64,000 nt of DNA from Cunninghamia lanceolata (Eukaryota; Streptophyta; Pinopsida; Cupressales; Cupressaceae). The DNA lies in contig BSBN01000334.1 in assembly GCA_027924645.1 (NCBI GenBank), positions 5,704,001 through 5,768,000 of the forward strand. The letters run 5' to 3'. Below are positions 1 to 11,511 of the stretch, piece by piece. The notes beneath the pieces were generated by a model. That model did no database searches and had not been told where the DNA came from. It saw only the letters and a program-made list of their open reading frames with translations. Numbering within the stretch: position 1 is the first letter of the stretch; every line of letters starts with the position of its first letter. A program made the position numbers and the translations under genes.

Positions 1-831
1 CATAGTTTGTGTAGTTTGCAATGGATTTTTAGAGATTTGTGTTGCATATTTTTTTATATTTTAATAAGTGTTGCATACCTGATCATATGTTATTTACATC
101 ATAAAAATTAATAAAACCATTTTGTGGTGTTTCCCAGTCATTTTGGCTCCATTCGACATTCGACAATTTTGTGGGTTTTTGTGGCATTTGTTGTATTTGC
201 TCCAAACTTGAAAATATAGTTGCTATAGCTTGTGTGACTATTATTATAGTCCAGTAGATGATAAAATCAGATTAATATGCAAATAAATCAATTCCATATG
301 TTTTGGGCAAAAGCTATTAGTTTGGTGTTGTTCTCTGCATGACTAGCTTGCTAGTCTTCATGAAATTGTTGTATGTTTTCAGTGAAATTAATTAATTCAT
401 TTCAAGGTCTAATTTTAAATTGAAATATTTCAGTTTGGCTCATTATATACTACCCATAAAATTTGGGAGGTTTTGCCTAATTGTAAATGACAAAACATGT
501 GGCATAACCTCCTCAAGTGAAGGCAGAAAGGAGGTGGCACATAAAGCCAAAAGAGGGTGAAAAACCCAACTACCCCATAACTTACTCAAATAAGGATAGA
601 ATAGTGGCTATGAGAGGGGGCAGAAAAAGCCAAATAAAGGTGTGTAACTCAACTACCATGTGTGGGAAAGAGTTACACATGTAGCTTATGTATTTCACCA
701 TGTGTCCTCATAATAACCATATCTAATAAACCTAGGAAAGCTTAATAATATTTATGAAAAAGAAGTATCCTTAAGGGAAATGAAAAACCTACACTAACAT
801 GAGTAGTCAATAAACATTTCTTTCACATATG
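1..831. other. Left flank, no gene recognised
   Basis: AT-rich sequence before the LINE. I see no reading frame, terminal repeat or RNA gene that I can support. It is probably the older DNA into which the LINE inserted. Confidence 0.5.
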
Positions 832-844
832 TAAGAATCATTAA
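832..844 (+). repeat. Candidate LINE target-site duplication, left copy
   Basis: TAAGAATCATTAA here matches TAAGGAATCATTAA at 12763-12776 with one inserted base. The right copy directly follows the A-rich LINE tail and the left copy directly precedes the first LINE-like sequence. The length of 13-14 bp is normal for target-primed reverse transcription. Confidence 0.55.
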
Positions 845-897
845 CATATGAGCAATTATACTAACTTATTTTTCTTTGCACAGACTATACTTTGAGA

Positions 898-2769
898 TGG
901 ATGTAATGGTTGTGAACTAGAAGCCGTCTAGAATACTTAAGCCTGCTTTAAATCTAAGTCAACAAATAACAGACTCTATAACTTTTGGAGTTTTTAGAGG
1001 TAATGCCCATTTAAGAAATATTAAAGAAAATCTAGAGGCTAATATAAGGTAACGGTTTCCTGGGTCTACTCTAAAGAATGGGAGTAGCATTAAAAATTCA
1101 AGTGTTACACCTTTAAAGAAAGTCAAATTTTCTTATGAAAAGGAACTTGTGGAAAATACCTCAAGGAGAGGTAGCTATATTTCAAACGCCATAAGCTTTA
1201 GGCCCTTTAGGAGAGAGGTTAGTTTTTTCAAGAAGCCTTTGAAAGCACAACATGAATCTTTCAAAGAACATTATTGGAAAAGTAAAGATCCTAATGATCA
1301 TAGGAAATTTCAGTCACCTAAGTGGAGATCTTTCTTTAGTCAAAGGCCTTGTAGGCATCCTAAAATTTCCAATGAGGGTATGACGAGAACGTTTTATTTT
1401 TGTGAAGGTTATGATCACATGAACGATGGGAAGCCAAGGTAGAAGAGAGTTTGGGCACCAAAGTCCCATTTTAAGAAGGTGATAAGGAGTGAAGACCTTT
1501 AGGAGGTACGAGTTAATCTTGATAATGACTGCTTGAAGACGAGAGCTTCCTTGCTTTAGGAGACTGCTATAATATGTAAGGTTCTCTCTCCTCACTTTTC
1601 TAGTGATGACTTTCAAGATTGGTTTTTATAGACATGGCCAAAGGTTATGGAATTTGGTGAGTTAGGCAATGGTTTCTTCTCCTTTGCCTTCTCTAACAAG
1701 GAGAACATGGATAAAGTTTTGACCAAAAAACTATGGAAGTTTCACAAAACCATTATTTTTTGTTACAAGTGGAAGCCAAATTTTTATATTCACCAAGAAT
1801 AAATTCCTATACTCCCCTTTTAGATTGAACTCCCATATCTACTTATGGAATATAGAGACCCTAACACTTTGACATAAATAGGAAATGCTTTAATAAATTT
1901 TCAAGAGGTGGATCTTAGCCTGAAATCTCTTAGATCTTCTACTATTAGATTCTTTCTTTTCTGGAGACCAAGGAGTTATTGCCCAAGAGGATAACACTTG
2001 ATTATTCTATTGGTCCCTAGGTCCAAGAAAGTTTTCTTAAATATGGACAACAAATGAAAGACTCGGAGAGGCTGAACAGGTTGCTGGTCATGAAGAAGTT
2101 GAATGAGAGTATAGTTGTTTCTCCAATTCTTAAGGAACTTTTAGAACTACCAAAGCAGGGTAAACAACATCTAGATAAAGAGGATGTTGATACTAGGTGT
2201 CATAGATATTCCTCCCATATGTTTGAAAGTAACTCAGATCTAGGAATTCATGAAATGACTTTTGAGGATCCATTGATAGATGTTTCGGTTCAAAAACCAT
2301 GAAGCGAGAAGAAGATGGGGAACCCAAAAATCTGCAGGTGATTTTTTCTCCCCCCACTAAGTGAAATATTTGAAGGCATGAGGATACTCAACTCACAGGA
2401 CTCTTTGAAGGAAAGGAAGCATAAATTTTAGAGAAAAGTTGTGTAATGGAAAGTTTAGGAAAAGATAATATACAAGACTTGGTTCCAGAAGAGGGAAGGT
2501 TGGTTAAGGAGAATGAAGAAGATGGATATAGAACCTCCAAGTTAGCCCAACCATAATGATGAGAGATTAAAGTTTTATTAGATGAAGTGTTATCAAAGCT
2601 TACGACCAATATTTGTGATGAGATTGCAAATGAAGTTCTTGTAAAAGATGGTGATGTTGAAGAGAGAAGGCTTCTCGGTATCTCACAGATAGTGATGAGC
2701 ACAAAATCTGGCAAGAATATGTCGGTCTCCATAAGAAAGAGTGCCAGACAAAGAAAATCTAGCACTTAG
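898..2769 (+). pseudogene. LINE ORF1 (DUF4283-like nucleic-acid-binding protein), broken
   Basis: The reading starts at ATG 898 and continues through several stops and frame changes. A degenerate knuckle-like block FYFCEGYDHMN (about 1395-1425) is followed by KRVWAPK, a phrase common in plant LINE ORF1. A DUF4283-like block then runs from about 1600 to 1960 (DDFQDWFL, NGFFSFAF, IGNALINF, VDLSLKSL). The C-terminal basic piece at 2587-2769 is in another frame. ORF1 proteins bind element RNA. The knuckle-like motif lies before the DUF4283 block, whereas it more often follows it. The LINE assignment is firm from context; the exact ends are not. Confidence 0.6.
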
Positions 2770-2849
2770 AATGAGATAGTGGCCAGGACTCAAAAAACTC
2801 TAGCTATGAATTTAAAAAGGAGGAGAGTTGATGGCTCTCCTCAGGAGAC

Positions 2850-3643
2850 ATGAGAATCCTTACATGGAATGCTAGGGTCATCAATGCCCCTAACAAGAGA
2901 TACCTCATCAAACAATAGGTTGATGAGGAGAAGTGTGATATCATCCTCCTTTAGGAAACTAAATTATCTTTAGAACAAGGTGAGTATGTTTAGAAGAAAT
3001 GGAAAGGGTGGGAGTTTTCAATGGTTGCTACTTGTGGAGCTTCAGGTGGATTGCTAATCCTATGGAGATCTCATCTCCCAAAGTTGGAAATATTCAAAAG
3101 AAGTAACCACTAGTTAATTGGAAGATTCCCAAGAATTACCAATGATAAAGATCTTAGGGTGATTTGTGTTTATGGTCCCTTGGGCACAACTCAAAAACAA
3201 TAGGTATGGATGAATCTATCCTTGTGGCTTGATTTGCTAAAAATGGAGATGATCATATAAGGAGGAGATTTTAATGCAATCTTGGATGGTAATGACAAGA
3301 TGGGTGGTATATCCCACCCATCCAAATCACAACAAGATTTAAAAGAATTTGTGGAGTTTAATAATCTCATTGATTGTGTCCCTAAAAATGGGAAATACAC
3401 TTGGACGAACTAGAGAAAATATTTTTTAAAGATTATAGAATGGTTAGAAAGATTCATAGTTTCTTCAGTATGTCTCCAAGATGATGTTAACCTAGAAGTG
3501 GATAACCTACCTCTAATAGGCTCCGATCATTTCCCAATCAGGCTTAGACTGGATTTCAATATGGGGTATGAAAGGAAAAAATTTAGATTTCAGGCTATGT
3601 GGTTGAGAGACCCTAACATTACCCTATTGATCAAGGATTTGTG
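2850..3643 (+). pseudogene. LINE APE-type endonuclease domain, broken
   Basis: ATG 2850 begins MRILTWNAR, the normal start of plant LINE ORF2 endonuclease. Further family motifs follow in order: ETKLS, a VYGP block, GGDFNAI near 3262, and GSDHFPI near 3520. The domain nicks target DNA to prime reverse transcription. Several in-frame stops interrupt it, mostly TAG, for example just before ETKLS where CAG (Gln) is expected. The boundary of the duplicated unit falls inside this domain at about 3438. Confidence 0.75.
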
Positions 3644-4157
3644 AAAAGAGGTTCTATTTATTAACGACTCTCATATGTACCTCTTTCATATAAAATCAAA
3701 TTTCTAAGATCTAAGATTATGGAATGGAACAAAAGTCATTTTAAAAACATCTTTTCTAAGAAGATTAGGATTCAGTGGGAGCTAAGGCTCCTAGAGGATA
3801 GAAAAATTAGGCGAGGCATGGATTCAAATTCCTTTCTCCCAGAGAAGAGGCTTAGAAGTGATTTGGAGGAAGTACTTAAGAGAGAGGAATTGTTCTAGAG
3901 GTAGAAGTCGAGGGAAATTTGGTTTAAGGGGACAAAAACACCTCCTTCTTTCACTTATCTAATAAAAATAGAAAGGCTACTGATTCGATTAGATCCATTG
4001 TAAATTCTAATAGAACCTTGCTGTCTGATCTTAGGCTATTAAGATTGAAGCTAGGTCCTTTTTCAAATAATTATTATCTTAGGAGGATAGGAGAGATAGG
4101 GGGAGATTGACCTATTTACATCCACAAGTTGGTGACTGAATGATACAACCAGGCTCC

Positions 4158-5730
4158 TATGAAAGAATTCTCTTTAGAGGAGGTAAAGGCAATAGTTTTC
4201 GCAATGCAAGGTGAGAAGGCTTTAGGTCAAGACGGTTGGATAGGTCTATTCTTCCAGAATTGTTGGGACATGGTGAGAAGTTGAAGAGTCAAGAAAACAT
4301 AAAAATGTTCTCAAAGAATTATAACCTACAAGTTTAATTCTCATTCTAAAGGTGAAGACTCTTCTAAGATTTGAAGAATTTAGACCCATTTCTTTGTGCA
4401 ACTATGTATATAAAATCATATCTAAAGCTGCATTGCTAAGGTTACCTTCAATCTTGCTTGAGGTAATATCAGATGAGTAGGGAGGATTCCTTGCAAGGAA
4501 AGAGATGGCTGAATGGGCTATTCTAACCCATGAGATAATGCACTCATTAAAGAAAGGCAAATACCCAGCCATGATAATTAAATTAGATATGGCTAAATTT
4601 TATGATAGGGTGGCTTGGGTGTTTCTTATGGTGGTGCTGGACAAATTGGGCTTCTCAGAAGCTTGGAGGAAATGGGTATTTTCTTTTATTTCAGTCTTTA
4701 AGATATCTATTTTTATTAATGGAGTGGAATTAGAATCATTCGAGCCTACAAGGGGATTGAGACAAGGGGATCCCATTTCCCCATACTTATTCATACTCAT
4801 GTCAGAAGCCTCACATGGGCTATTAGAGGAGCAAATAGGACAACATTATGGAAAGGAATTAGTCTCCATGGAATGCAAGACTCTTATATGCATGCACTTT
4901 TTGCAAATCACACAATTATATTTGGCCAAGCTATGGTGAGAAAAGTAAAGGCTATTAAGAATGCCTCTCAAGGATGTTATAAGACATCTAGCCAACTAGT
5001 TAATAACAACCAATCAATGGTTTTTTTTTTTCAATGTAGATTGTGGTAAGCAAGAAGATAGAGCATGTATCTTTAATATTAAGATTGAATCCCTCTCGAG
5101 AAGATACTTAGGCATCCCATTTTTAATAGAAGGTATAAGAATAATTTATGGAAGGAAGTTCTCAATAATTTGCACTCAAAAATTGCCATGTGGAAAGGTC
5201 ATTGGTTGTCTTTGGCGGGAAGGTCAATAATGATCAAGGCCATTTTAACCGTGGTTCCCATTTACATGATGCCTATTTTAAAAGTCAGGAAAGGCATTTA
5301 CATGGAGAGTGAGAGAATTTAAAAGCAATTTCTCTCACAAGGATCTTCAGAGGAGAAAAAGATCCACCTTTTGGCTTGGGAAAAAGTTTGTAAGGCTAAG
5401 AATCTAGTAGGAGTAGGTGTGCTCAACTTAAGTATTCAAAATCAAGCATTGGGAACAAAACTAGTGTGGGTATGTAGAAAAATCTTGAATCTAAGTGGTT
5501 AAGGTTGATGAGACTAAAGTATCTTGATTCGATGGATAGAGAAAGGATATTCACTGTCAAGAATCCTTTTCGAGGTTCAGTGATATGGAATTTTATCATA
5601 ACTTGTAGAGAGATTTTATTACCTAACTTGTCATGGGTTATCCATAATGGGGAAAAGACCTATTTCTGGGATTACTCCTAGAATGGGGAACCTAAGCTTT
5701 CTAAGTGGGATGAGCTCAAAGAAGCCAAAT
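4158..5730 (+). pseudogene. LINE reverse transcriptase, unit 1, broken
   Basis: Readable blocks run MKEFSLEEVKAIVF, GQDGWIGLFFQ, a KIISKAALLRLPS stretch, then the open segment 4505-4939 with IIKLDMAKFYDRV, GLRQGDPISPYLFIL and the region expected to hold F/YADD. That catalytic block reads LFANHTIIF in the frame homologous to unit 2, so both aspartates are lost. Downstream thumb-like sequence continues to about 5730 with frameshifts. The enzyme would copy element RNA into DNA. The lost aspartates and stops show it is inactive. Confidence 0.8.
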
Positions 5731-6009
5731 AATACTTCAAATTGCATTGGGATGAAAAGGTTAAAGATTGCTGGTGTATAGAAGGGGGTTTGGGTAATAG
5801 GAGAGTAATTTGCAAGAACACATGGGACTATGAATTCTCCATTGAGAAAAAAATATTGCTTAGAAGCCTATTGGTGAAGCCTATTGGTTATTTTCTTCAA
5901 TCATGAAGATGAAACCATTTGGATGGAAGCAAAATCTAGCTCTTACAAAGCTAAGGATGGTTACAAGAGTCTTATTAGGTGGAGGAATTCAGACTAGCCA
6001 GTGAATTTA

Positions 6010-6513
6010 TGCTAGAATGATGTTATATTGCCTAAAGCTAGAGCATTCACTTGGCTCACTCTTCATAATAATACATTAACAAGTGAGAAAATTAAAAGAC
6101 TAGGCATTGGTTCTAGCTTTAAGTCTACCTTGTGTGGTGTTGAGGAAGAAAGCTTGGATCATATTCTTTTCCATTGTCCATTTAGCAGAGAATGTTGGCT
6201 TTGGTTTTTTGGAAAAATCAATTGGGTTTCCATGTTGTCTAGCTCACTTTTATCCATGTTCAAAAATTGGCCAAAGTTGTTTAGAGAAACTCATTTTTCT
6301 TGGCTTTGGGATGTTGGATTGTCTCTAATTATCTTGCACATGTGGTAGGAAAGAAACATCAGATTGTTTAAAAAAGAAACTAAATTATGCCTCTATATTT
6401 GTGATAAATTAGATGAGGCAATCTCAGAGGTGGTAGTTGCCAAGATTAATAGAGCTAGCGCTAATCCTTCAATATGGTCTAGATGGGATGATGTCATTGA
6501 TAGGAATTGGTGA
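6010..6513 (+). pseudogene. zf-RVT domain of LINE ORF2, unit 1
   Basis: The block begins LPKARAFTWLTLHNN and contains TLCGVEEESLDHILFHCPF, the C..C..H..C pattern of the zinc-binding RT-associated domain of plant LINEs. The frame is open from 6028 to a TAG at 6346-6348. Unit 2 has CAG at the homologous codon (10393-10395), a direct Gln-to-stop difference. Confidence 0.8.
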
Positions 6514-6609
6514 TCCCCCAAGGCACTTGGTAATAAGGGTCTTTTCTTGATAAGAGGTAAAAGTGCATGGAGAGATCACATTAGATTGACTCCTTCTCAA
6601 TAGCTTTCA

Positions 6610-7083
6610 AAACTTACTTTTGATGGTGCATGTAGAGGAAACCCTAGCCTTATGGGGACTGGTTGTGTTATCAGAAATGGGGAAAGAAATCTATTGGTGG
6701 CAAAATTGACTAAAATTCCAAAAGGAACCAATAATGAAGTGGAGGACTGGGTGTTGGTTCACGGACTCAATTTGGAAATCAATTATGGTATCTTGAATCT
6801 TTGGATTGAAGGTGACTCCCAGATTATTATTACTACCTTGAAAGAAGAAGGATCAGACAACTAGAAAATTAACTATATTCTTTAGAAGGCCATAGATTTA
6901 GTTAATCATTTTGATAACTTCATTATTTCTCACTACTACTGAGAGGGAAATAAAGTAGCAGATGGTTTGACAAATCTAGCCATAGACCATGAGGATGAAA
7001 TGGCTACTTTTTATCCAGGTCAGGATAATCTACCAATCATATTAATGGCAAGGTTAAAAAATAATTTAGATAGTATCACATGA
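6610..7083 (+). pseudogene. RNase H domain of LINE ORF2, unit 1
   Basis: LTFDGACRGNPS, NNEVED, IEGDSQIII and EGNKVADGLTNLA provide the D, E, D and D landmarks of plant LINE RNase H. The domain removes element RNA after first-strand synthesis. The stretch 6652-6864 is open, and stops follow. The CAG (Gln) at 6820-6822 is TAG in unit 2 at 10867-10869. Confidence 0.8.
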
Positions 7084-7464
7084 AAGTGAGGTGTCTTCTA
7101 ATGGCTCTGGCTTGGGGTAGGTGTTGAGATCATGCTTCAAGACAAGAACCTAAGGATGCCTTAGGGGTCTAATTAGGGTATGACACATGGAAGGGTGGTT
7201 GGCTCCATCATATGTAGAATGTGGTAGGTGGCCACCTTCATTTATTATTTTTAAGTGGGAATGGATCAACATTTATTTTCCATATCATTACGACTACAAG
7301 GTAACCCTTGAAGAGGCTTAAGCCTAAACATAATGTCACCTTAGCTCTAAATCCACACAAAGATACTATCTTGCTAGAGGCCATTGGGAAGGAAGGATGA
7401 ATGTGATGATAGCTTGTATTATATGTTGGAGGTGCTAGATCGGCGACATCTTCTAAGGAGGACA
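7084..7464 (+). other. LINE sequence after RNase H, unit 1
   Basis: This stretch is nearly identical to 11131-11511. It has no poly(A), no terminal hairpin and no flanking duplication, so unit 1 does not end as a normal LINE 3' end does. It stops abruptly at the join with the second endonuclease fragment at about 7464. Confidence 0.7.
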
Positions 7465-7467
7465 AAA

Positions 7468-7670
7468 TGGTTAGAAAGATTCCTAGTTTCTTTAGTATGT
7501 CGCCAAGATGATGTTAACCTAGAAGTGGATATCCTACCTGTAACAGGCTCTGATCATTTTCTAGTCAGGCTTCGAGTGGGTTTCAATATGGGGTATGGAA
7601 AGAAAAAAATTAGATTTTAGGCTATGTGGTTGAGAGATCCTAAATTTACCCTATTGATCAAGGATTTGTG
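7468..7670 (+). pseudogene. LINE endonuclease C-terminal fragment, unit 2
   Basis: Only the last part of the endonuclease is present, including the GSDHFLVRLRVGFN block that matches GSDHFPIRLRLDFN in unit 1. The missing N-terminal part lies upstream of unit 1. Confidence 0.75.
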
Positions 7671-8186
7671 AAAGAGGTTCTATTTATTAAGGGCTCTCAT
7701 ATGTACCATCTTTCATATAAAATCAAATTTCTAAGATCTAAGATTATGGAATGGAATAGAAGTCATTTTATAAACATCTTTCCTAAGAAGATTAGGATTC
7801 AGTGGGAGTTAAGGCTCCTAGAGGATAGAAAAATTAGGCTAGGCATGGATTCAAATTCCTTTCTCCTAGAGAAGAGGCTTAGAAGTGATTTGGAGGAAGT
7901 ACTTAAGAGAGAGGAATTGTTCTGGAGGTAGAAGTTGAGGGAAATTTGACTTAAGGGGACAAAAACACCTCCTTTTTTCACTTATCGAATAAAATTACAA
8001 AGGCTACTAATTCAATTAGATCCATTGTAAATTATAATGGAACCTTGGTGTCTGATCTTAGGCTATTAAGATTGAAGCTAGGTCCTTTTTCAAATAATTA
8101 TTATCTTAGGAGGATAGGAGAGATAGGGGGAGATTGACCTATCTTATATCCCCAAGTTGGTGACTGAATGACACAACCAGGCTCTT

Positions 8187-9791
8187 ATGAAAGAATTCAC
8201 TTTAGAGGAGGTAAAGGCAATAATTTTCTCAATGCAAGGTGAGAAGGCTTCAGGTCAAGATAGTTGGATAGGTCTGTTCTTCCAACATTTTTGGGACACG
8301 GTGAGCAGAGATATTTATCTAGAAGTTGAAGAGTCAAGCAAACATAAAAATGTTCTCAAAGAATTAAAAACTACAAGTTTAATGCTCATTCTGAAGGTGA
8401 AGAATCCTCTAAGATTTGAAGAATTTAGATCCATTTATTTGTGCAACTATGTATATAAAATCATATCTAAAGCTGCATCACTAAGGTTGCCTTCAATCCT
8501 GTGTGAGGTAATATCAGATGACTAGGGAGGATTCATTGCATGGAAAGAGATGGATGAAGGGTATATTCTAACCCATGAGATAATGCACTCATTAATGAGA
8601 GGCAAAGGCCTAGCCATGATAATTAAATTAGATATGGCTATATCTTATGATAGGGTGGATTGGGTGTTTCTTATGGTGGTGCTGGACAAATTGGGCTTCT
8701 CGAAAGCTTGGAGGAAATGGATGTTTTCTTTTATTTCAGGCTTTAAGATGTCTATTTTGATTAATAGAATGGATTTAGAATCATTTGAGCCTACAAGGGG
8801 ATTGAGACATGGGGATCCCATTTCCCCATACTTATTCATACTCATGTTAGAAGCCCTCACATGCGCTATTAGAGGAGCAAATAGGAGAGTGTTATGGCAA
8901 GGAATTAGTCTCCATTGAAAGCAAAGACTCTTATATGCATGCGCTTTTTTCAAATGACACAATTATATTTGGCCAAGCTATGGTGAGTGAAGTAAATGCT
9001 ATTAAGAATACCTTTCAAGGCTATTATAAGACATCTGGCCAACTAATTAATAACAACAAATCAATGGTTTATTTTTTCATTGTAGATTCTGGTAAGCAAG
9101 TAGATAGAGCATGTATCTTTAATTTTAAGATTGAATCCCTCGCAAGAAGATATTTAGGCATCCCCTTTTAATTATAAGGTATAAGAATAATTTATGGAAG
9201 GAAGCTCTCAATAATTTTCTCTCAAAAATTACCATGTGGAAAGGTCATTGGTTGTCATTGGCGGGAAGGTTAATCATAATAAGAACCATTTTAATGGTGG
9301 TTGACATTTACATGATGTCTATTTTACAAGTTAGGAAAGGCATTTGCATGGAGATTTAGAGAATTTAAAAGTAGTTTCTCTGGAAAGGATCTTCAGAGGA
9401 GAAAAAGATCCACCTTTTGGCTTGGGAAAAAGTTTGTAAGGCTAAGAATCTAGGAGGAGTAAGTGTGCTCAACTTAAATATTCAAAATCAAGAATTGGGA
9501 ACAAAACTAGTATGGGGTATGTACAAAAATCTAGAATCTAAGTGGGTGAGGCTGATAAGACTAAAGTATCTTGATTTGATGGATAGAGAAAGGATATTCA
9601 CTGTCAAGGATCCTATTCGAGGTTCAGTGATATGGAATTTTATCATAACTTCCAGAGAGATTTTATTGCCTAACTTGTCATGGGTTATCCATAATGGGGA
9701 AAAGGCAAATTTCTCAGACCACTCCTGGAATGGGGAGCCTAAGCTTTCTAAGTGGGATGAGCTCAAAGAAGCCAAAGAATACCTCAAATAG
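8187..9791 (+). pseudogene. LINE reverse transcriptase, unit 2, broken
   Basis: Open pieces at 8187-8525, 8550-8918, 8935-9171 and 9417-9791 together cover the palm and thumb: MKEFTLEEVKAIIF, KIISKAASLRLPS, IIKLDMAISYDRV, GLRHGDPISPYLFIL and LFSNDTIIFGQ. The catalytic block is FSND where FADD is expected, so the first aspartate has become asparagine, as in unit 1. The thumb-like part has WEKVCKAKNLGG and the WKG-type block. It is better preserved than unit 1 but inactive. Confidence 0.8.
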
Positions 9792-10056
9792 CATTGGGAT
9801 AAAAAGGTTAAAGATTACTGATGCATAGAAGGGGGTTTGGGTAATAGGAGAGTAATTTGGAAGAACACATGAGACTATGAATTCTCCATTGAGAAAAAAC
9901 TATTGCTTAGAAGCCTATTGGTGAAGCACATTGGTTATTTTCTCCAATCATGAAAATGAAACTATTTGGATGGAAGTAAAATCTAGCTCTTACAAAGCTA
10001 AGGATGGTTACAAGAGTGTTATTGGATGGAGCAATTCAGACTAGCCAGTGAATTTA

Positions 10057-10560
10057 CGCTAGAATGATGCTATATTGCCTAAAGCTAGAGCATTCTCTTG
10101 GCTCTCTCTTCATAATAAATTATTAATAGGTGACAAAATTAAAAGACTGGACATTGGTTCTAGCTTTAAGTGTACCTTGTGTGGTGTTGAGGAAGAAATT
10201 TTGGATCATATTCTTCTCCATTATCCATTTAACAGAGAATGTTGGCTTTGGTTTTTTAGGAAAATCAATTGGGTTTCCCTATTGTCTAGCTCACTTTTAT
10301 CCATGTTCAAAAATTGGCCGAAGTTATTTAGACAACCTCATTTTGCTTTCCTTTGGGATGTTGGATTGTCTCTAATTATCTCACACATGTGGCAGGAAAG
10401 AAACTTCAGATTGTTTAGAAAAGAAACTAAATCATGCCTTGATATTTGTGATAAATTAGATGACACAATCTCTGAGGTGGTAGTTGCCAAGATTAATAGA
10501 GCTAGCACTAATCCTTTAGTATGGTCTAGATGGGATGATGTCATTGATAGGAATTGGTGA
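10057..10560 (+). pseudogene. zf-RVT domain of LINE ORF2, unit 2
   Basis: Open from 10075 to 10560. It contains LPKARAFSWLSLHNK and TLCGVEEEILDHILLHYPF, the zinc-binding RT-associated domain. The cysteine in unit 1 HCPF is tyrosine here (HYPF), so the metal site is damaged. The frame continues into MWQERNFRLF, which shows what unit 1 lost to its TAG. Confidence 0.8.
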
Positions 10561-10649
10561 TCCCCCAAGGCACTTTGTAATAAGGGTCTTTGCTTGATAA
10601 GAGGTAAAGGTGCATGGAGAGATCATGTTAGATTGACTCCTTCTCAGTA

Positions 10650-11130
10650 GTTTTCCAAACTTAATTTTGATGGTGCATGTAGAGGAAACCCAAGCTTTAT
10701 GGGGATTGGTTGTGTTATTAGAAATGGGGAAAGAAATCTATTGGTGGCAAAATCAACTAAAATTCCAAAAGGAACCAATAATGAAGTGGATGATTATGTG
10801 TTGGTTCATGGACTCAATCTGGAAATCCATTATTGTATCTCAAATCTTTGGATTGAAGGTGACTCCTAGATTATTGTTACTACCTTGAAATAAGAGGGAT
10901 CAGACAACTAGAAAATTAACTATATTCTTTAGCAAACCATAGATCTAGTTAATCATTTTGATAACTTCATTATTTCTCAATACTACCGAGAGGGAAATAA
11001 AGTAGAAGATGGTTTGACAAATCTATCTATAGACCATGAGGATGACATGGCTACTTTTTCTCCAGATCAAGATAATCTTCCAATCCTATTAATGGTAGGG
11101 TTAAAAAATGATCTAGATGGTATCACATAA
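10650..11130 (+). pseudogene. RNase H domain of LINE ORF2, unit 2
   Basis: NFDGACRGNPSF, NNEVDD, IEGDS followed by TAG, and EGNKVEDGLTNL mark the RNase H landmarks. Stops include TAG at 10867-10869, where unit 1 has CAG, and TAA near 10891. It is homologous to 6610-7083. Confidence 0.8.
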
Positions 11131-11511
11131 AAGTGAGGTGTCTTCTAATGGCTCTGGCTTAGGGTTGGTGTTGAGATCTTGCTTCAAGAAAAGCACCTAA
11201 GGATGCCTCAGGGGTCTAATTAGGGTATGACACATGGAAGGGTGGTTGGCTCCATCATAGGTAGAATGTGGTAGGTGGCCACCTTCATTTATTATTTTTA
11301 AGTGGGAATGGATCAACATTTATTTTCTAGATCATTACGATTGGAAGGTAACCCTTGAAGTGGCTTAAGCCTAAACATAATGTCACCTAAGCTCTAAATC
11401 CACACAAAGATACTATCTTGCTAGAGCTCGTTGGGAAGGAAGGACGAATGTGATGATAGCTTGTATTGTATGATGGAGGCACCGGATCGGCCACATCTTC
11501 TAAGGAGGACA

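Larger units (their letters stand above)
3438..7464 (+). repeat. LINE internal duplication, unit 1
   Basis: This unit and 7465-11511 align from mid-endonuclease through RT and RNase H to the phrase TAAGGAGGAC (7454-7463 here, 11501-11510 in unit 2). The offset is 4027 at the left end (TGGTTAG at 3441 and 7468) and 4047 at the right end. Unit 1 lacks the 1.25-kb tail that follows unit 2. Confidence 0.85.
7465..11511 (+). repeat. LINE internal duplication, unit 2
   Basis: Second copy of 3438-7464, starting inside the endonuclease at AAATGGTTAG and ending at TAAGGAGGAC. It differs from unit 1 by scattered substitutions and small indels. Both share stops, such as the paired TAGs in the PVNLC block just before the zf-RVT domain, so some decay came before the duplication. 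Confidence 0.85.

Noticed and set aside
7465..11511. Unit 2 as an independent, 5'-truncated LINE insertion
   Set aside because: No poly(A) or target duplication at the 7464 join, and unit 1 lacks the true 3' tail that follows unit 2. An internal duplication explains this better, though it is not proven.
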